64,000 bases of DNA from Trichoderma breve (lineage: Eukaryota > Ascomycota > Sordariomycetes > Hypocreales > Hypocreaceae): positions 4,464,001 to 4,528,000 of the forward strand of contig NC_079234.1 of the NCBI RefSeq assembly GCF_028502605.1, written 5' to 3'. Positions 43,130-59,236 of the stretch are shown here, one piece after another. Within the stretch, counting starts at the first letter, position 1, and the number at the start of each line of letters is the position of its first letter. A program made the translations under genes and the position numbers. The notes under the pieces are model-generated. The model worked only from the letters and a program-made list of their open reading frames with translations. It made no database searches and was not told the DNA's origin.

Positions 43130-46100
43130 TTTGATTTTTTCGCAAAGCAGTTCAACAAGGGGAAATGTAGGTGTAGGGTCGTAAAGCCGCGGGAGCGCTC
43201 GGGCTCGCAGGGCAAAGGGAATTAAAATGAATGGGTATGTAGGGCAGCTCTCCCAAGTATGGGCAGACAAGGGAAAAGCCTCTGTCTCTGCTCTGTGCGT
43301 GTGTCTTGGGAAACCCCGGGGATAAGAATTTAAAAAAAAAACGAAGTCATCCAGGTGCTGAAGAAATGACGGAGGCAGAGGGGTCAAATGGCACAGGACT
43401 CACTACCAGCCGTAGACGCTCTACTCCTCCGGGGGAGAGCTAGCACGGACGAAAGCCCCATGGCCCGAAATTAAGCTACTGTAGAGCTCGCTCGCTCGGG
43501 AAACAGTGGAAAAGAGAAAAAAATCCAGCGGCCGGCAGCCCCTCTAACTCCTAAAATTTTTTAAGATTGAGCAGAGCAATGGCGAGGCTCAAGCATATAA
43601 GACGTGCGGTAGCGAAAGCAGGTATTCGAATTCCAAGATTGCAGCAGAGGAACTTGGGTTATCCTCCTCGTCTGTGACTTTTTGCACTTTGGTGGGCGCA
43701 AAAAGCAGTGCAGCGCAGAGCAGACCAAGGGTGGCGGAGCGGCGGTTACTTTGGATTGATGACTGACTTATTTCGGGGCGAGCTGTGAAGCTTAGTAGGC
43801 GCTGTAGGTCTAATGTAGTAAAAATGATGGCTCGAACCCACGACCCCGGAAGAGTGCTTAACAAAAGCGAGAAGAGGAGGGAAGCGAGGAGAAATGAGGA
43901 TAGAAATAAAAGGAAAAAGGAAGCGAAGACAAAAGGGAAGCTACGTCAAGCTAGAAAACCAGGGTATTGTCTGTCTGGTATTAGCCAAGTAAAAAAGTCA
44001 ACGTCCGTTGTACTCATACTGCGGCATGTGTGTATGAGCTGATCTACCTAGCACCAAAGAACTCGAGTTACTGGCTAACCCCATGTTCGGGCTTTTCATT
44101 TACAGGTGCCTGCAACCCCAAGGAGGTTGAATCCGTCCGGCGGATGCCACCGAACCGGCTATTGCACTTGGGCTGCGTCTTGAAAGAATACGGGTGCCTA
44201 TGAAGGAAAACGGGATACGTAAGGATATTCGTACTGGGCACCGAGCTCCTCCAGTACTTAGAAGAGACCCAACCTCTAATGATGATGCCATAGCTCCGAT
44301 TGACAATGGGCGGCAAAAAGAAAAAGCAGAGTGAGGGCCAGCCACATGTAAATCCACGCCTTTCTTTGCACGCTTTTGCGCACAATACGAGGTATCGGGT
44401 ACCTATCAGGAACCACATCATCACATGCCAATTACGTACTCTCTACATGAATCTATGACGTTGCCGCTAAACCTGTCACAGGGTCAACCAATCTAGCCGC
44501 TGTGCGATGTACTCGGTACCTACTAGGTATGATAGCTCTCACTAAGCTTCAATGTTAAATTATCTCAGCGGAACACGCACCTTAGGGCCCCGACGCCACG
44601 GGCAGCATTCGTCCTCGCCGCGTGTTGCCGTGACGAAGCATCCCCAGAGACAATTCGCATATGTCCTACATATAAACCTGCCTGCACAGGCACATATCCC
44701 TACCTACAGACGCATGTCGAGATACCTCAGCTTTGATCAAGCCGACTCACCAGCTTTTGTACTAGTTACCTACTGCTAACCTCAGCTGCTAGCTCGCGGC
44801 CACCATCAACGGCAAAGCTCTCCCAGTCAGATCTGGCATCGTGCCAATATACCGCCTTATTACTGGATCCCCCCCGAATCTCATCTCTCCAGACAGCCCA
44901 CGATACATTAGACGTGTATTTTTAAACCCCCTGTTAACAAGAAAACAAACAGAAGGAAAAAAAAAAACTGCGCAGGATTACTGTACTGTACTTTACTTTC
45001 TACATGATAATCACCCCGAGCCAGATGTTATAGCAATAAGCTGGCAGCAACAATTAACCACCTATGTACTAGGGAGCAAGACCAAGCCCATAAGCAGCCA
45101 ACAAAATCTCTTTACGGCCGTAGTTTTGTCCAAAAAATTAATAGAACATATTAGCAAATCCCAACAAAATCCCCCCCTTCCATCTCAAGCCGAAGAAGAG
45201 AGGAGAAAAAAAAAAAAAACCACCGACTTTCCCTTTTCTCAGCTTCCCCATAATACTTCGGCCGCCGGATCCCTCTCCGAGCCGCGGTCCCCAAACAGCC
45301 AACGCACCTCGGAGTCGATATAAAGTCCGGCACGACAAGGAAAACAAAGAGACGCTGTAAATAGAAAAAGAAACAAAGAGGTCATGCAAACACACACAGC
45401 GTCTTAGCACTAGAAGCTTCATATCCCGCCGCTCCCGAGTTTGGCACATGGGACGAGGCTTTGCCGCTACGGCCTCATGTAGTTTAGGGAGGGGGCCCCA
45501 GATCGGGGAGAGGCGGCTGCCTTGCTTCTTGATTATCATGGGTGAAGACACAAAAGAATTGCCACCGTCCTGATTACTATTGCTTTCTAATAACTATGTT
45601 GTTCCGGCTGACAGACATCATGATCACGACTCTACACTAGGCGGCTGTGGCGACTTCACAACGATAAAGACTAGCCCGATAATTGTGCGCGTCACACTGA
45701 GTCCTCAGAATGGTATCTCATCTGCAGACCACATGCTCCAATTATGCTAGCTTGCCCATCTGCTCTTCAAAGGGGCACCCAGTTCTAGACAAGCAGAAAA
45801 AGAAAAATCCAAACGCTCTAGGTATATACACATACTATTATCTTCATGGCTGATCCAAGGTTGCACATGGACTGCCGGGGGGAATACGAAGGGGGAAATA
45901 GTCTTTAAGCTCTCTCCGCCAATGCTTGCAAGAAAAGTACATCCATCGCTAAATTCGACCCTGCTCTTTATATCAGGTCATGCTTCCGCCCATCCTTTTT
46001 TCTTCTCTCTTGGGTATTTCATATGCGTCTCCTCGGAGCGACGGGCCGTTTGCTCTACCGGTAGATAAACCTGACCAATGGCTCTTTTCACCCCGGCGTG

Positions 46101-46336
46101 GCTCCTACTCTGCTCCCTGCTCCGCCTTTTCGTCCCTGTTAAAGGTATATCCACGATGCCAACAATCTACTCTAAATTCCGGCCCGCTACAAAGCATAGG
46201 TGCATACCGCTTTGCTGGATCGCAGCATTTAGACTGTGTGTTTGAAAGCTGAACTGCAGCGCAACCACTGCTCATGCGCATCGCTATCGGCTGATGGGAA
46301 TTGTCATGTACGTATCCGCGTTAATTGCTATCCCGC
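43130..46336. other. 3.2-kb intergenic region
   Basis: No protein gene supported. The left part is the presumed promoter of the oxysterol-binding protein gene. Around 43,829-43,839 there is an isolated tRNA B-box-like sequence. Short A/G-rich and A-rich runs (43,860-43,940; 44,945-44,970; 45,205-45,222) create spurious Lys-rich frames. TAGGTA-type motifs recur near 44,510-44,530. Confidence 0.5.
43826..43845 (-). other. Isolated tRNA T-arm/B-box-like sequence, possible tRNA relic
   Basis: On the minus strand GGTCGTGGGTTCGAGCC matches the T-arm and B box of fungal tRNAs, followed shortly by a T run that could stop RNA polymerase III. The T stem does not close properly and no A box or acceptor stem is found upstream. 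It is not a functional tRNA as read. Confidence 0.3.
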
Positions 46337-49300
46337 TCACTTCATTCGTGATATCCTCGAAGAACCCTTGATAGGGGCCGGAAGACATTGGGCAAGGCGA
46401 TCCCGATCTATGTAACAGTTAGCAACAGCTCAGATCCTGCACTGCAGTGTTTTTGGTGTACAAAAGCCCTCTGCTTGGCTTACCTTCTTCGTTTTCAAAC
46501 ATGATGGAGATATCGTCGTGCTCGCCCGGCAGATCCGGCAGATCTAGGCAGACAAAGGCCATGTCGTCGTAGTCCCCGTCTTTGTCGGCCGGCAGCCGCG
46601 GGAGCGGAAACTTGGCATCGACAAACCGAATACCTGACTTGCTGCCTCTATGGAAAGCCTCGTAAAGATCAGTGCCCTTGAGCACAAAATTCATGCAGTG
46701 CCCGTGGCTGAACTCTTCGAAGAATGCCAGTAGCTGCAGCTGCTTGTCTTCTTGCTTAATGACCTGAATTCTTGTATATCCTGCCTCCCACTTCTTGTGA
46801 ATGGGCACAACCATGCGACGCCGCGCAATGGCAAACGTGACTGCCAGCGCATCGAAAACGACTTCAAAGCCGAAGACTGCGTATTGGAAAGCATGGAGGT
46901 CCTTGAGGCTGTTGAACTCGATGGATCGTATTGTCTGGTTCATTTTGATGAGCTGCAGCGAGTCCCACATATTTCGCGGCACGTCCTTGCCCACTTGCGA
47001 TTCGGCGATTGCAATTGTCATGTCCTGCTGTGGTTGGCGAAGGAACTTGAGCACTTTGGCGTTGCTGACCTCCAGGCGCATCCGCAGCTCCCCGGGCTCG
47101 ACGTTGATTCTGTCTGTGATGGTACCGTACTGATGCTCCAGGACAATCCTCAGCCTGTCTGCAAGGACCGTGGGAGCCGCATCTCCCTCGATACCGTACT
47201 CGTCATTTACGACTCTGCCGGCCTTCCACTGCAGCCGGCTAAAGGGTGCCATGCCAAGTGGCTCGCGAAGGCTTTGGGCAATGGTAACGCTGGTAATTGG
47301 CACGTCGGCAAAGACTTTCTCGCCGGGCTCTATAGACGTGCCAGTGAGCAGCGAATGGAAGCGAGCGCGTTCTTTTTCGTCGCTAAACACCATTACCATC
47401 CGGCCTTTTTGTCGACCATTTTCAAACTTGACTGAAAAGGCAGGTAAGTCTCCCTCAGCTCTGAAGAATCCAAACTGCACTGGCAATGGCGGAGGATAAG
47501 TGTGGGACACTCCACACGCTGTCCTCGTCTTTGGCCCTGTCACAACTGCTATGCGGAGCCCAGTGTGCCAGCATCGTTGTCCCTGTGGTCCATTCTCCTT
47601 GCGGAGCTTTTCGAAGAGGGCTAGGTCACAAGAAGGTATCTGATCCTTGGGGAATGCTCGGGAGTTGGGGTCCGCATCCAGGTACTGAAAGGACTTGAGT
47701 GTGTTTCGGAATACCACCTGCTCGTCGGGCCGCGGCTGGAGCGTTTGCTGAAGCTTCGAGGCGTAGTCGTACATGTTGTAAAGCATTCTGTAGTCGCTCT
47801 GTGTCAACTGCACCGACAGCTTGAAGCCACGAGGCAGGCGCAGGTCAAAGGACGAAGTCTCAGGTCTCCAACGAATATCTTCCCAGCAAGGCCCGCCTGC
47901 GCTTGTTCGATCCTGTATCGGCAGTTGGATGTTGCCGTCCTGGCTAGAAACCACAAAGATGAGGCCGTTCTGCTTGGTAGGTCGAACCAAAGACAGCATG
48001 CAGACGAAGCGCAGCTGCTTGTTCTCTCTACCTTGCTCCATGAGGTACACCTCAGTGGGCAATCTGCCATAGCAAAACGTTTCTGCCGTATCGCCCACGG
48101 GGAAAGCGTCCAGAAGCTCGAGGTAGGTCATGGGGTGCTGCATTGCGGTCAAGCCACCACCCCAATTGCCCGTCAGCAAAGCGACCATATCCTGGCTCAG
48201 CGGAGGATATTCCACCCAAATAGACTTGTCAATGGTTTGCGGTAACACGGTATCTTCTGGTGGCAGGATTTGGTTTCGCTTCATCGAGATTGCAAGCTTC
48301 GTCAGGGCCGTCACCAGATTTTGAGCTACATCCGCAACTTCAGCGTCTGGCGCCAGACCTTGAGCCTCAACGAGGTCGGGGAGAACTTCCTGGCAGAGCC
48401 AATACGACTTGGCCAGATTGGAGTGCGCCTGCTGTCGGTCTAGTTCAAGCTGCATCTGCGACTGTGGAGTAGTAGGGCGGTCGCGAATAGCTGCCTCTAA
48501 GCCCATTCTACCTTTCAAAAACCACCAAAGACTTCCCCGTGCAAGCTGCGACTGGGAACAAGATGATAGCGGTCGTACCTGCTCGGCATGTAGACGAAAT
48601 AGCGAAAAAAGATGCCTACTTCTGGCAATAAACGTCTTGAGAGCTTCGCTGCCGGCTACCGCGTCTGTGACACGAACCGACAGCGCTCTCGAGGCCATGG
48701 AGGGTGGAGCGCGGGGCGGAGGGTCATTTTGAGAGCTGCCGCTTGGGCGTCGCGGAATCTCACGTAACGACTTTGATGCAGTTGGATTGCTCGGCGACGG
48801 GAAAGTGCTGGAATTTGTAGACATGGAGGTAACAGGGCTGTAATCGGTAGTTGGCCTGGCCTGGGCTTCGGGAGACGTAGGTTCTGGGGAATCGTTTAGC
48901 TCGCGAGATGAGGGCAGCTTCCTCTCACCCCAATCATGCTCAGATGCTGCACTGGCGGTGCGGGCAGCCTTGGCAAAGGCTCTTCCCTCAGCCAGCGCCA
49001 TCTGGGCCTGATGAATCTCGATGAAGGACTTTCTATTCTCATCAGTGTTGCCTGGGGCCCCCAAGAGGCCTGGAGATTGGTTTCTACCAGGGTTCTGTGG
49101 TTCCAAGAACGACGAATTGGTTCTCGTCTTGGGCAACGGCCTGGATTCGGGCTCAGGGCTGTAGATGGACGAGTAGCCGGTCTGGGTTCGGGATATAGGC
49201 TTAGGTACGAAGTCATCTTGCGAGGACGACAGGTCGTTGTTGGAGTAAGAGGGCCTGCTCGAAGGTGGGTTTGGCCGGCTCTGAGGCGGTGTCGGCGGGG

Positions 49301-49760
49301 GAGGTTGCTGGCGGTCCTTCTTTCTCCTCGATATCTCTATCGTTGGTGTCTCGGACTCGTCACCGCCTTCGCCCATGACCTCGGGGTATGATTCCGTGAA
49401 CCTCACCGAGAGGCCCTTGCGACTCGGTCGTGGGCTTCGCTTTGGAGATCGGACGTCATTGCCGGCGCCCGGAGCTATAGCGCGGTTCTGCTGGGCCTGC
49501 TGGTTGACAGCTAGTGCTTGGGGAAAGCGAGAGATGCTGGTGTCCAGCTTGGGCAGCGAGAGCGAGACCTGGGGAGGAATCGGTGGCGGCGGATGGGAGA
49601 CGTTGAGCGTGTCGGCAGAGCTGTGTAGGAAGGCATCTACAGATGCAGCGTTGGCCGACTCCTCAGCCTTGCGGTCCTTGCCAAACAGCTTGCCCATGAG
49701 GCGGCCTCTCTTCTTCTTGGAGTCGCCATCATCGGCCATGTAAGACTGGGTGCTCTCCAT
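46337..49760 (-). CDS. Large conserved fungal protein of unknown function (1,115 aa)
   Basis: Exons 46484-49760 and 46337-46407 flank a 76-bp intron (GTAAGC, GCTAAC branch, TAG). Splicing replaces a nonsense tail by ENEEDRDRLAQCLPAP and the end SRISRMK. The first 350 residues are disordered: a basic start (KKKRGRLMGKLFGKDRK), Pro-rich runs and Ser/Pro repeats. From about residue 350 (MASRALSVRVTDAVAGSEAL) the protein becomes ordered, with YWLCQEVLPDLVEAQGLAP and several PH-like beta segments later (RIAVVTGPKTRTACGVSHTY, KGRMVMVFSDEKERARFHSL, KKWEAGYTRIQVIKQEDKQL). I recognise the general look of a fungus-specific cytosolic adaptor but cannot name a function. Confidence 0.85.
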
Positions 49761-49798
49761 TGCTGGGTCGGCGATGCTGCTCTGCTGAAGATGCTCAG

Positions 49799-49822
49799 TC
49801 TCTCTCTCTCTCTCTCTCTCTC
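49799..49822. repeat. (TC)12 microsatellite in the 5' leader of the 1,115-aa gene
   Basis: Twelve TC units lie 39-62 bp upstream of the ATG at 49760, and read as (GA)12 in the sense direction. The position is likely 5' untranslated region or core promoter. Confidence 0.95.
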
Positions 49823-53706
<3,884 letters not shown>

Positions 53707-54095
53707 AGGGGGAGGAAACTTAATAGACAAAAGGAGGGAGACACAAGGATGCATCACGGGCGGAGTTTGGGAGGGAGGCAGCTCTTGAAATTAACGCAGC
53801 ATGAGGGATGCCCTGCGCGTGGTGACCACATCACCCATGATAAACACGAACTTACATAGTTGAGCCATTTGAGAATATGAACCAGATCCGAATACTTCTG
53901 ATATGTGTGTCTGTTTACTATCTCTCATGTATTTTATGCAGCCCACGGCCCCTCTTTTGTATTTTCTGCCTCGTCTCGACCCATTTTTTGAAGCTCTCAT
54001 ATGAACAAAATGAGATGTAGAACAGGTTACAAAAAAAAATCTCTATGTGATGGTACAATCGCTTTTTTAAAATTAACACATGTTTTCCCTCCGCT
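53707..54095. other. Intergenic, convergent 3' ends of DUS2 and the MICOS gene
   Basis: Presumed 3' untranslated regions; no gene seen. Confidence 0.5.
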
Positions 54096-54986
54096 TTACT
54101 TTCCCTGCGCAACCCAATTCTCAACCGCCTCACGGACGTTGGTGACCTTGTCGTCAACGTACTGTACACCCACTTCCCTGTGGACCTTTGCAAAATGAAT
54201 TCCCCTCTGGATACCCTCGCGCAGCTTGATGTGAGAATCGGCCACGGCGGGGAACTTTTGCTCGTACTTCCACGCCAGGTCGGACACGTTGCGCATAGTA
54301 ATGGGGAGTACCGTCCAGCTAGCACCGACGCCGAGGGCGAAGGGGAGTGTGGCGCGCAGCACGATGCTTCGGTTCCTGGTCAGGATGCTGCCAGCCATAG
54401 CAGCGACCAGGACGTAGATTCCGCCAGGCATGAGCTTCTCGCCGCTCTCTCGCGGGGGCGCCAGGGAGGCGATTGTGCGGGTGAAGGACTGCTCCAGGTC
54501 AAAGGCCGAATCCATGGTCTGGTTGACCTTGTTCTCGGCGGCCACGGCAACGTCGTAGAGGAACAGGCGCGCGCGTCCAATCTGGACGGCCAGTCGGTCG
54601 GTGGGAGTAGGGACTCGGGACGCTGGCTCTTCGTCGGCATTGTCGTTGATGGGCTGGCTGGGGAGAACGGCCGGTGGTGAGGGTGCTACGGGCAGCGGAG
54701 AGTGGAACTCGACTTCATCGTAGATTGGCTTTCTCTGCGTGTTTTGTATTGTATATTAGAAGTCGTCGTTTTTTTTTTAAAAAAACACAATAGGAGACAC
54801 GAGGTCATGGGCACACCTTGGGAGCCTCAGCAAAGACCACCGCCGGCGAAAAAGCAATTCCGCCCAGGGCGGCTGCGGCCAGCGGTGCAAAGGAGCGCTG
54901 AATCACGACTCAATTAGCTGACATGTACTACCGAACAGGATGTTGGATGCATTGCCTACCCGCTGCAGGAGCACTCTCGCGGCCAT
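54096..54986 (-). CDS. MIC27: MICOS complex subunit MIC26/MIC27 (apolipoprotein O superfamily)
   Basis: This inner-membrane protein of the mitochondrial contact site and cristae organising system stabilises cristae junctions. Exons 54960-54986, 54817-54897 and 54096-54734 (introns 62 and 82 bp) give 248 residues. Exon 1 codes only MAARVLLQR, which with RSFAPLAAAALGGIAFSPAV forms the presequence. After KPIYDEVEF comes a Pro-rich linker, then RLAVQIGRARLFLYDVAVAA. Two membrane segments follow: MPGGIYVLVAAMAGSILTRN and IVLRATLPFALGVGASWTVL. The end is an amphipathic helix with REGIQRGIHFAKVHREVGVQ. The two-helix ApoO layout and length support the call. Whether it is MIC26 or MIC27 by orthology is open. 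Confidence 0.88.
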
Positions 54987-56302
54987 GATGCAGGGCGAAT
55001 TGGTGGTCAAACTGACTTCGATGATGTATTTTTGAAAAGGCTCATGCGATCTTGCCAGGATCCCGCACTATTCCGACGGGCGGCGCCAGAGAAATTCCGG
55101 CCCCGGCGGCTAACATGCTGGGATATTGCCGCATTGGGGAGGTTTTGCTGCATGATCCAATTGGACACTGAACATAACTTTGGTCTATTTTTGTTCTGCT
55201 CTTTTCCTTTCTTTCTTAATGTTGTATCTCGTGGCAGCTTATAGAGTATTAGTCCATGATTCGAGTTTTATTTGGTTCTCTATCCCATATTGCGTTGATG
55301 GATGTTACACGCGCAGATACGAAACTGCGAGGCCAATAGAATATAGATATACAGTTCTGTCTCTGGTAGGTCGACATGTATGAAAACAATTGAATTCTCA
55401 TATACACGCAAATGTCCAGTTTTTCCATATATATCTGTGCAAGACATATACTTTCATCCAATTTTGAGTACGAAAAAACAATGAACAAGTAAAATGTATT
55501 GGTTTGGACAGTTCTATATCAGATAGTTTTCAGCACTTCTTCAATCAGAAGTCCACTGGCTTATTATAGCTGATGAGGGCCGTTCTCATCTACAAGAATT
55601 ACATTGCTCGACAATTTCCAAGAAATACACGACTAGAATCACCGGAAGAAACCCAAGTCAGTGGGATGGACAAAGATGATGAAAGTATGCCCGATCTGCG
55701 TAACGGCCTGTGTCAGTCTCCTCATATAGAACGTGCATGGCAAGCATGGACTGGCCATCCAGCCAACTCGGTAGCAATTACCCTCTCTGCTTACGGGAAT
55801 CTTGATAATCATTTTGCTTATATCCCAGAGAGCGGTAAACCTGGGCACCAGTTGGACACGAGATCAGCGATCACTTCCGTGTGTGTAAGTGAAGTGCCTC
55901 TATTTGGGAAACAATGAGGGGTCTTGGCCTGCCACAAATGAAACCCCAGTAGGTCCATTTGGAATGGAAAATGCTGTCATTAATACGTTGAAAAGATATA
56001 TATCCATCTAAGCCATGCTTATCAGCCATATCTGAGTCTCACTCCTCAATAGATCCAACTCATCTTGAGTCAATGCGAGCTTGGCGGTTGCATATATCGG
56101 CTTTCGGGATCGCTTCGGTACATCTTCAAGGTACCACATGTCGCAACTCCGAACTTCGGTTCCCACCTTGATTTTTTCTGCCTCGTTACAACACATTCGA
56201 CTGCAATTGGGACTTCCTTTGCTCGGATTCTGCGCATGATACTATGAGGACGATTAGTTCTACGTATGCCCCCAATCTCCGTCTTCATTCCCAACGCTAG
56301 CA
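54987..56302. other. 1.3-kb intergenic region between the MICOS and MIP genes
   Basis: Divergent promoters. The centre (about 55,150-55,560) is AT-rich. A 114-codon open frame at 55573-55917 has no recognisable feature and I do not call it a gene. Confidence 0.5.
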
Positions 56303-58705
56303 ATGCTCAACTCCGGGGGTTCCCGCCTCCGGGTCTGCACCCGATGCTGTCGTCGCGTGATCAAGCCTAAGCCGCATATTCGATGGGAGTCGAGCGCTTC
56401 CGCTGCTGCTGCTGCTGCTTCTGCCTCTGTGACGCCGGTAACCGATGCTTCGAAGCTGCCGGCCGATCACTTCACAAGCTCTCAACATGACGATGCGCTT
56501 CTCCGCGAGCTATTCGACGCCCCATCCGGCCGGACGTTTGCCAATTTCAGCCTGAAGAAGAGCCAAGGATTATTCAAAAATCGTTACCTGACCAGTCCAG
56601 ATGGATTCCTCGTCTTTGCGCAGAAGAACCTGCAGAGGGCGACTAGAATCGTCCACCGAGTGCTCGCCGCTTCGACAACTCATGAGTACCAATCGCTAGT
56701 ACGGGACCTCGACCGGCTGAGCGATTTGCTCTGCCGTGTCCTCGACATGTCCGACTTTGTTCGCATGACGCACCCTGATGTGCGCTTTCAACAGGCCGCG
56801 GCAGACGCCTGGTCCATGGTGTACCAGTACATGAATCAGTTGAATACTATGACCGGGCTGAGCGACCAGTTGGGAGAGGCCATGTCCCGTCCCGAAGTTA
56901 CATCGACCTGGTCCGAGGAGGAGAAGACAGTGGCAGAGCTGCTCAAGCTCGACTTCATGAAGTCTGCCGTCAACTTGCCCAAGACGGCTCGCGACAGATT
57001 CGTTGAGCTATCCTCCCGCATCAGCGACGTCGGTTCGGCGTTTGTCCAGGGCATGGAGCCGGAGCGGAAGGAGGTGACGCTGCCGTCGCATCGCTTTTAC
57101 GGCTTATATCCCGGCCTCGCCGCATCCCTCAAGGTCCGGTCCAACATTTCGGTCCCCACCACTGGCTCCGAGGCTGCAGCCGCCCTACAGAGCGTGTATG
57201 ACGAGGAGACTCGCAAGGAAATCTATCTCGCCCAGCGGAGGGCATCCGGCCGGACCATCAAGCTGCTGGAGACGATGCTCAAGCTAAGGGCAGAGCTGGC
57301 GAATCTCGCCGGCTTCCAGAGCCACGGACACATGGCGCTCAAGGACCGCATGATGGCCAAGTCGCCCGCTTCAGTGATGCAGTTTCTCCTTGCTCTGAGG
57401 GACCACAACGCTCCCATCATTCAGCAGGAGCTGAGCGAATTGACGCAGAAGAAGCAGGAGAGGCTAGCTATGCAGGACGCCACTCTCCAAGCGTGGGACA
57501 GGGACTTTTACATGGAGAAGATTCGAGCCGAGATGCGGTCCCGGGTCAGGTTTGACGATCACTTGACGGCTTACTTCTCCGTTGGCACCGTCATCCAGGG
57601 CCTGTCCCGCCTCTTCAATCGTCTCTATGGCATCCGTCTCGTTCCACGGGAGACGCTCCCGGGCGAAACCTGGCACCCCGATGTCAAGCGTCTCGACGTC
57701 GTGTCGGACAATGGCGGCCAAGTGGCCGTTCTATACTGCGATCTCTTCTACCGGCCGCAAAAGTCTCCCAACCCAGCCCACTTCACCGTTCGATGCTCCC
57801 GTGAGATCCTCCCCGACGAGATCGACGAGGTTGGCTCCGACCTCAATGGCCCCAACATGCCTGCTTTTGAATCCGCCGAGCAAGCTGCCAACGACGGCAT
57901 GGAGACGTCGTCTCGTGACGGCACCCTGAAGCAGCTGCCCACCATCGCCCTCGTCTGTGATTTCCCCAAGAACGACAACGCCAAAGAGCCGGCGTTCTTG
58001 TCCTTCTACTCGGTCGAGACGCTCTTTCACGAGATGGGCCACGCCATCCACTCCATCCTGGCGCGCACCTCGTTCCAAAACGTCTCGGGCACCCGTTGCG
58101 CAACCGACTTCGCCGAGCTCCCCTCCACCCTCATGGAGCATTTCGCCGCCGACCGCACGGTGCTCTCGCTCTTCGCCCGCCACTGGAAGACGGACCAGCC
58201 GCTGCCCTACGACCTCGTCGCCGAGCGCATCCGCGTCTCCAAGCGCTTCGAGGGCATCGATACCGAGCACCAGATCCTCCTCGCCATGGTCGACCAGGCC
58301 TACCACGCCCCCGAAGTCGCCTCCCCAGGCTTCGATTCCACCGCCGCCTTCCACGACATCCACGCCCGCTTCGCCCACGGGCCCCGCGATCCCCCTGAGA
58401 CTCGCTGGCAGGGCTTCTTCGGCCACCTGCACAGCTACGGCAGCACCTACTACAGCTACCTCTTCGACCGCGTCATCGCCGAACGGGTCTGGCGTGTCGT
58501 CTTCCGCGCCGGCGAGGACGGCGCTGCCATCGGCCGCGATAATGGCGAGCGTCTCAAGGAAAATCTTCTCAAGTGGGGTGGCGGCCGTGACCCTTGGACA
58601 TGCCTTGCCGATACGCTCCAGGACGACCGCCTGGCTCCAGGAGACGAAAAGTCCATGGCTCTCGTTGGCAGCTGGGGGCTCAGGGATGATTTACTCCGCT
58701 CTTAA
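56303..58705 (+). CDS. OCT1: Mitochondrial intermediate peptidase (MIP/OCT1)
   Basis: This M3-family metallopeptidase of the matrix removes octapeptides from imported precursors after the general processing peptidase. The intronless frame gives 800 residues. An Arg/Cys-rich presequence (RLRVCTRCCRRVIKPKPHIR) is followed by an Ala/Ser tract. The mature part has LRELFDAPSGRTFANFSLKK and GLFKNRYLTSPDGF, typical of fungal MIP. The zinc motif HEMGH starts near residue 576 (TLFHEMGHAIHS), with the downstream Glu in FAELPSTLMEHF as third ligand. C-terminal hallmarks are HLHSYGSTYYSYLFDR and a NGERLKENLLKWGGGRDP segment. GC-rich third positions make long open frames on other strands, which are shadows. 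Confidence 0.95.
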   Translation: MLNSGGSRLRVCTRCCRRVIKPKPHIRWESSASAAAAAASASVTPVTDASKLPADHFTSSQHDDALLRELFDAPSGRTFANFSLKKSQGLFKNRYLTSPDGFLVFAQKNLQRATRIVHRVLAASTTHEYQSLVRDLDRLSDLLCRVLDMSDFVRMTHPDVRFQQAAADAWSMVYQYMNQLNTMTGLSDQLGEAMSRPEVTSTWSEEEKTVAELLKLDFMKSAVNLPKTARDRFVELSSRISDVGSAFVQGMEPERKEVTLPSHRFYGLYPGLAASLKVRSNISVPTTGSEAAAALQSVYDEETRKEIYLAQRRASGRTIKLLETMLKLRAELANLAGFQSHGHMALKDRMMAKSPASVMQFLLALRDHNAPIIQQELSELTQKKQERLAMQDATLQAWDRDFYMEKIRAEMRSRVRFDDHLTAYFSVGTVIQGLSRLFNRLYGIRLVPRETLPGETWHPDVKRLDVVSDNGGQVAVLYCDLFYRPQKSPNPAHFTVRCSREILPDEIDEVGSDLNGPNMPAFESAEQAANDGMETSSRDGTLKQLPTIALVCDFPKNDNAKEPAFLSFYSVETLFHEMGHAIHSILARTSFQNVSGTRCATDFAELPSTLMEHFAADRTVLSLFARHWKTDQPLPYDLVAERIRVSKRFEGIDTEHQILLAMVDQAYHAPEVASPGFDSTAAFHDIHARFAHGPRDPPETRWQGFFGHLHSYGSTYYSYLFDRVIAERVWRVVFRAGEDGAAIGRDNGERLKENLLKWGGGRDPWTCLADTLQDDRLAPGDEKSMALVGSWGLRDDLLRS

Positions 58706-59236
58706 CGGAATAACAGGCTTATGGATGGTAAATACTATTGAGCCAAACACCCAATGAGCATGGGCATGTACGAATAATGAGGGCTGCTGATTTATCTGGC
58801 GTTAAAAGGGAATAGCAAAACATATGTCACTTCAACTCGACATGATATCAGGAACAACATATCAATTAGAGCTCCCCCCTTTCCCGTAGAAACATCACTA
58901 TAGAATTGTACGTGCCTTTTAGGGTCAAAATACTTTATTTTTCTTAACAAAAACTGTCGAGCCATCCTTCTGTCTATGGTCCCGTGTGCAACCCTTGGCT
59001 GAAGGACCTCAATTGCCCCCCGTCCTTGCCCAACCCGAAATCACACCCCATCAGCGCCTCACAAACAACAATGCTATAGACAATATTCCAGACGACTTCA
59101 ACATCGCAGGAATGGGGTATATAATACACAAGTAATACAGCGCTAGCAGGTACCAGAACTCATGAAATGCTAATTGATTTATCTTTTTTTTGTTCTTTTG
59201 TTTTTCTTTTCATCGCGATCCAGATTCATACGTCAT
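58706..59236. other. Intergenic, convergent 3' ends
   Basis: No gene seen; T-rich stretches near 59,180-59,210 are probably 3' untranslated sequence of the minus-strand gene. Confidence 0.5.

Noticed and set aside
55573..55917. 114-codon plus-strand frame between the MICOS and MIP genes
   Set aside because: No recognisable feature, no splice partners, and an AT-rich setting; too weak to call.
57731..58757. Long frames on both strands (233 and 266 codons) overlapping the peptidase gene
   Set aside because: They arise from GC-rich third codon positions of MIP; the translated sequences are low-complexity Ser/Pro/Arg or Gly/Val/Glu runs.
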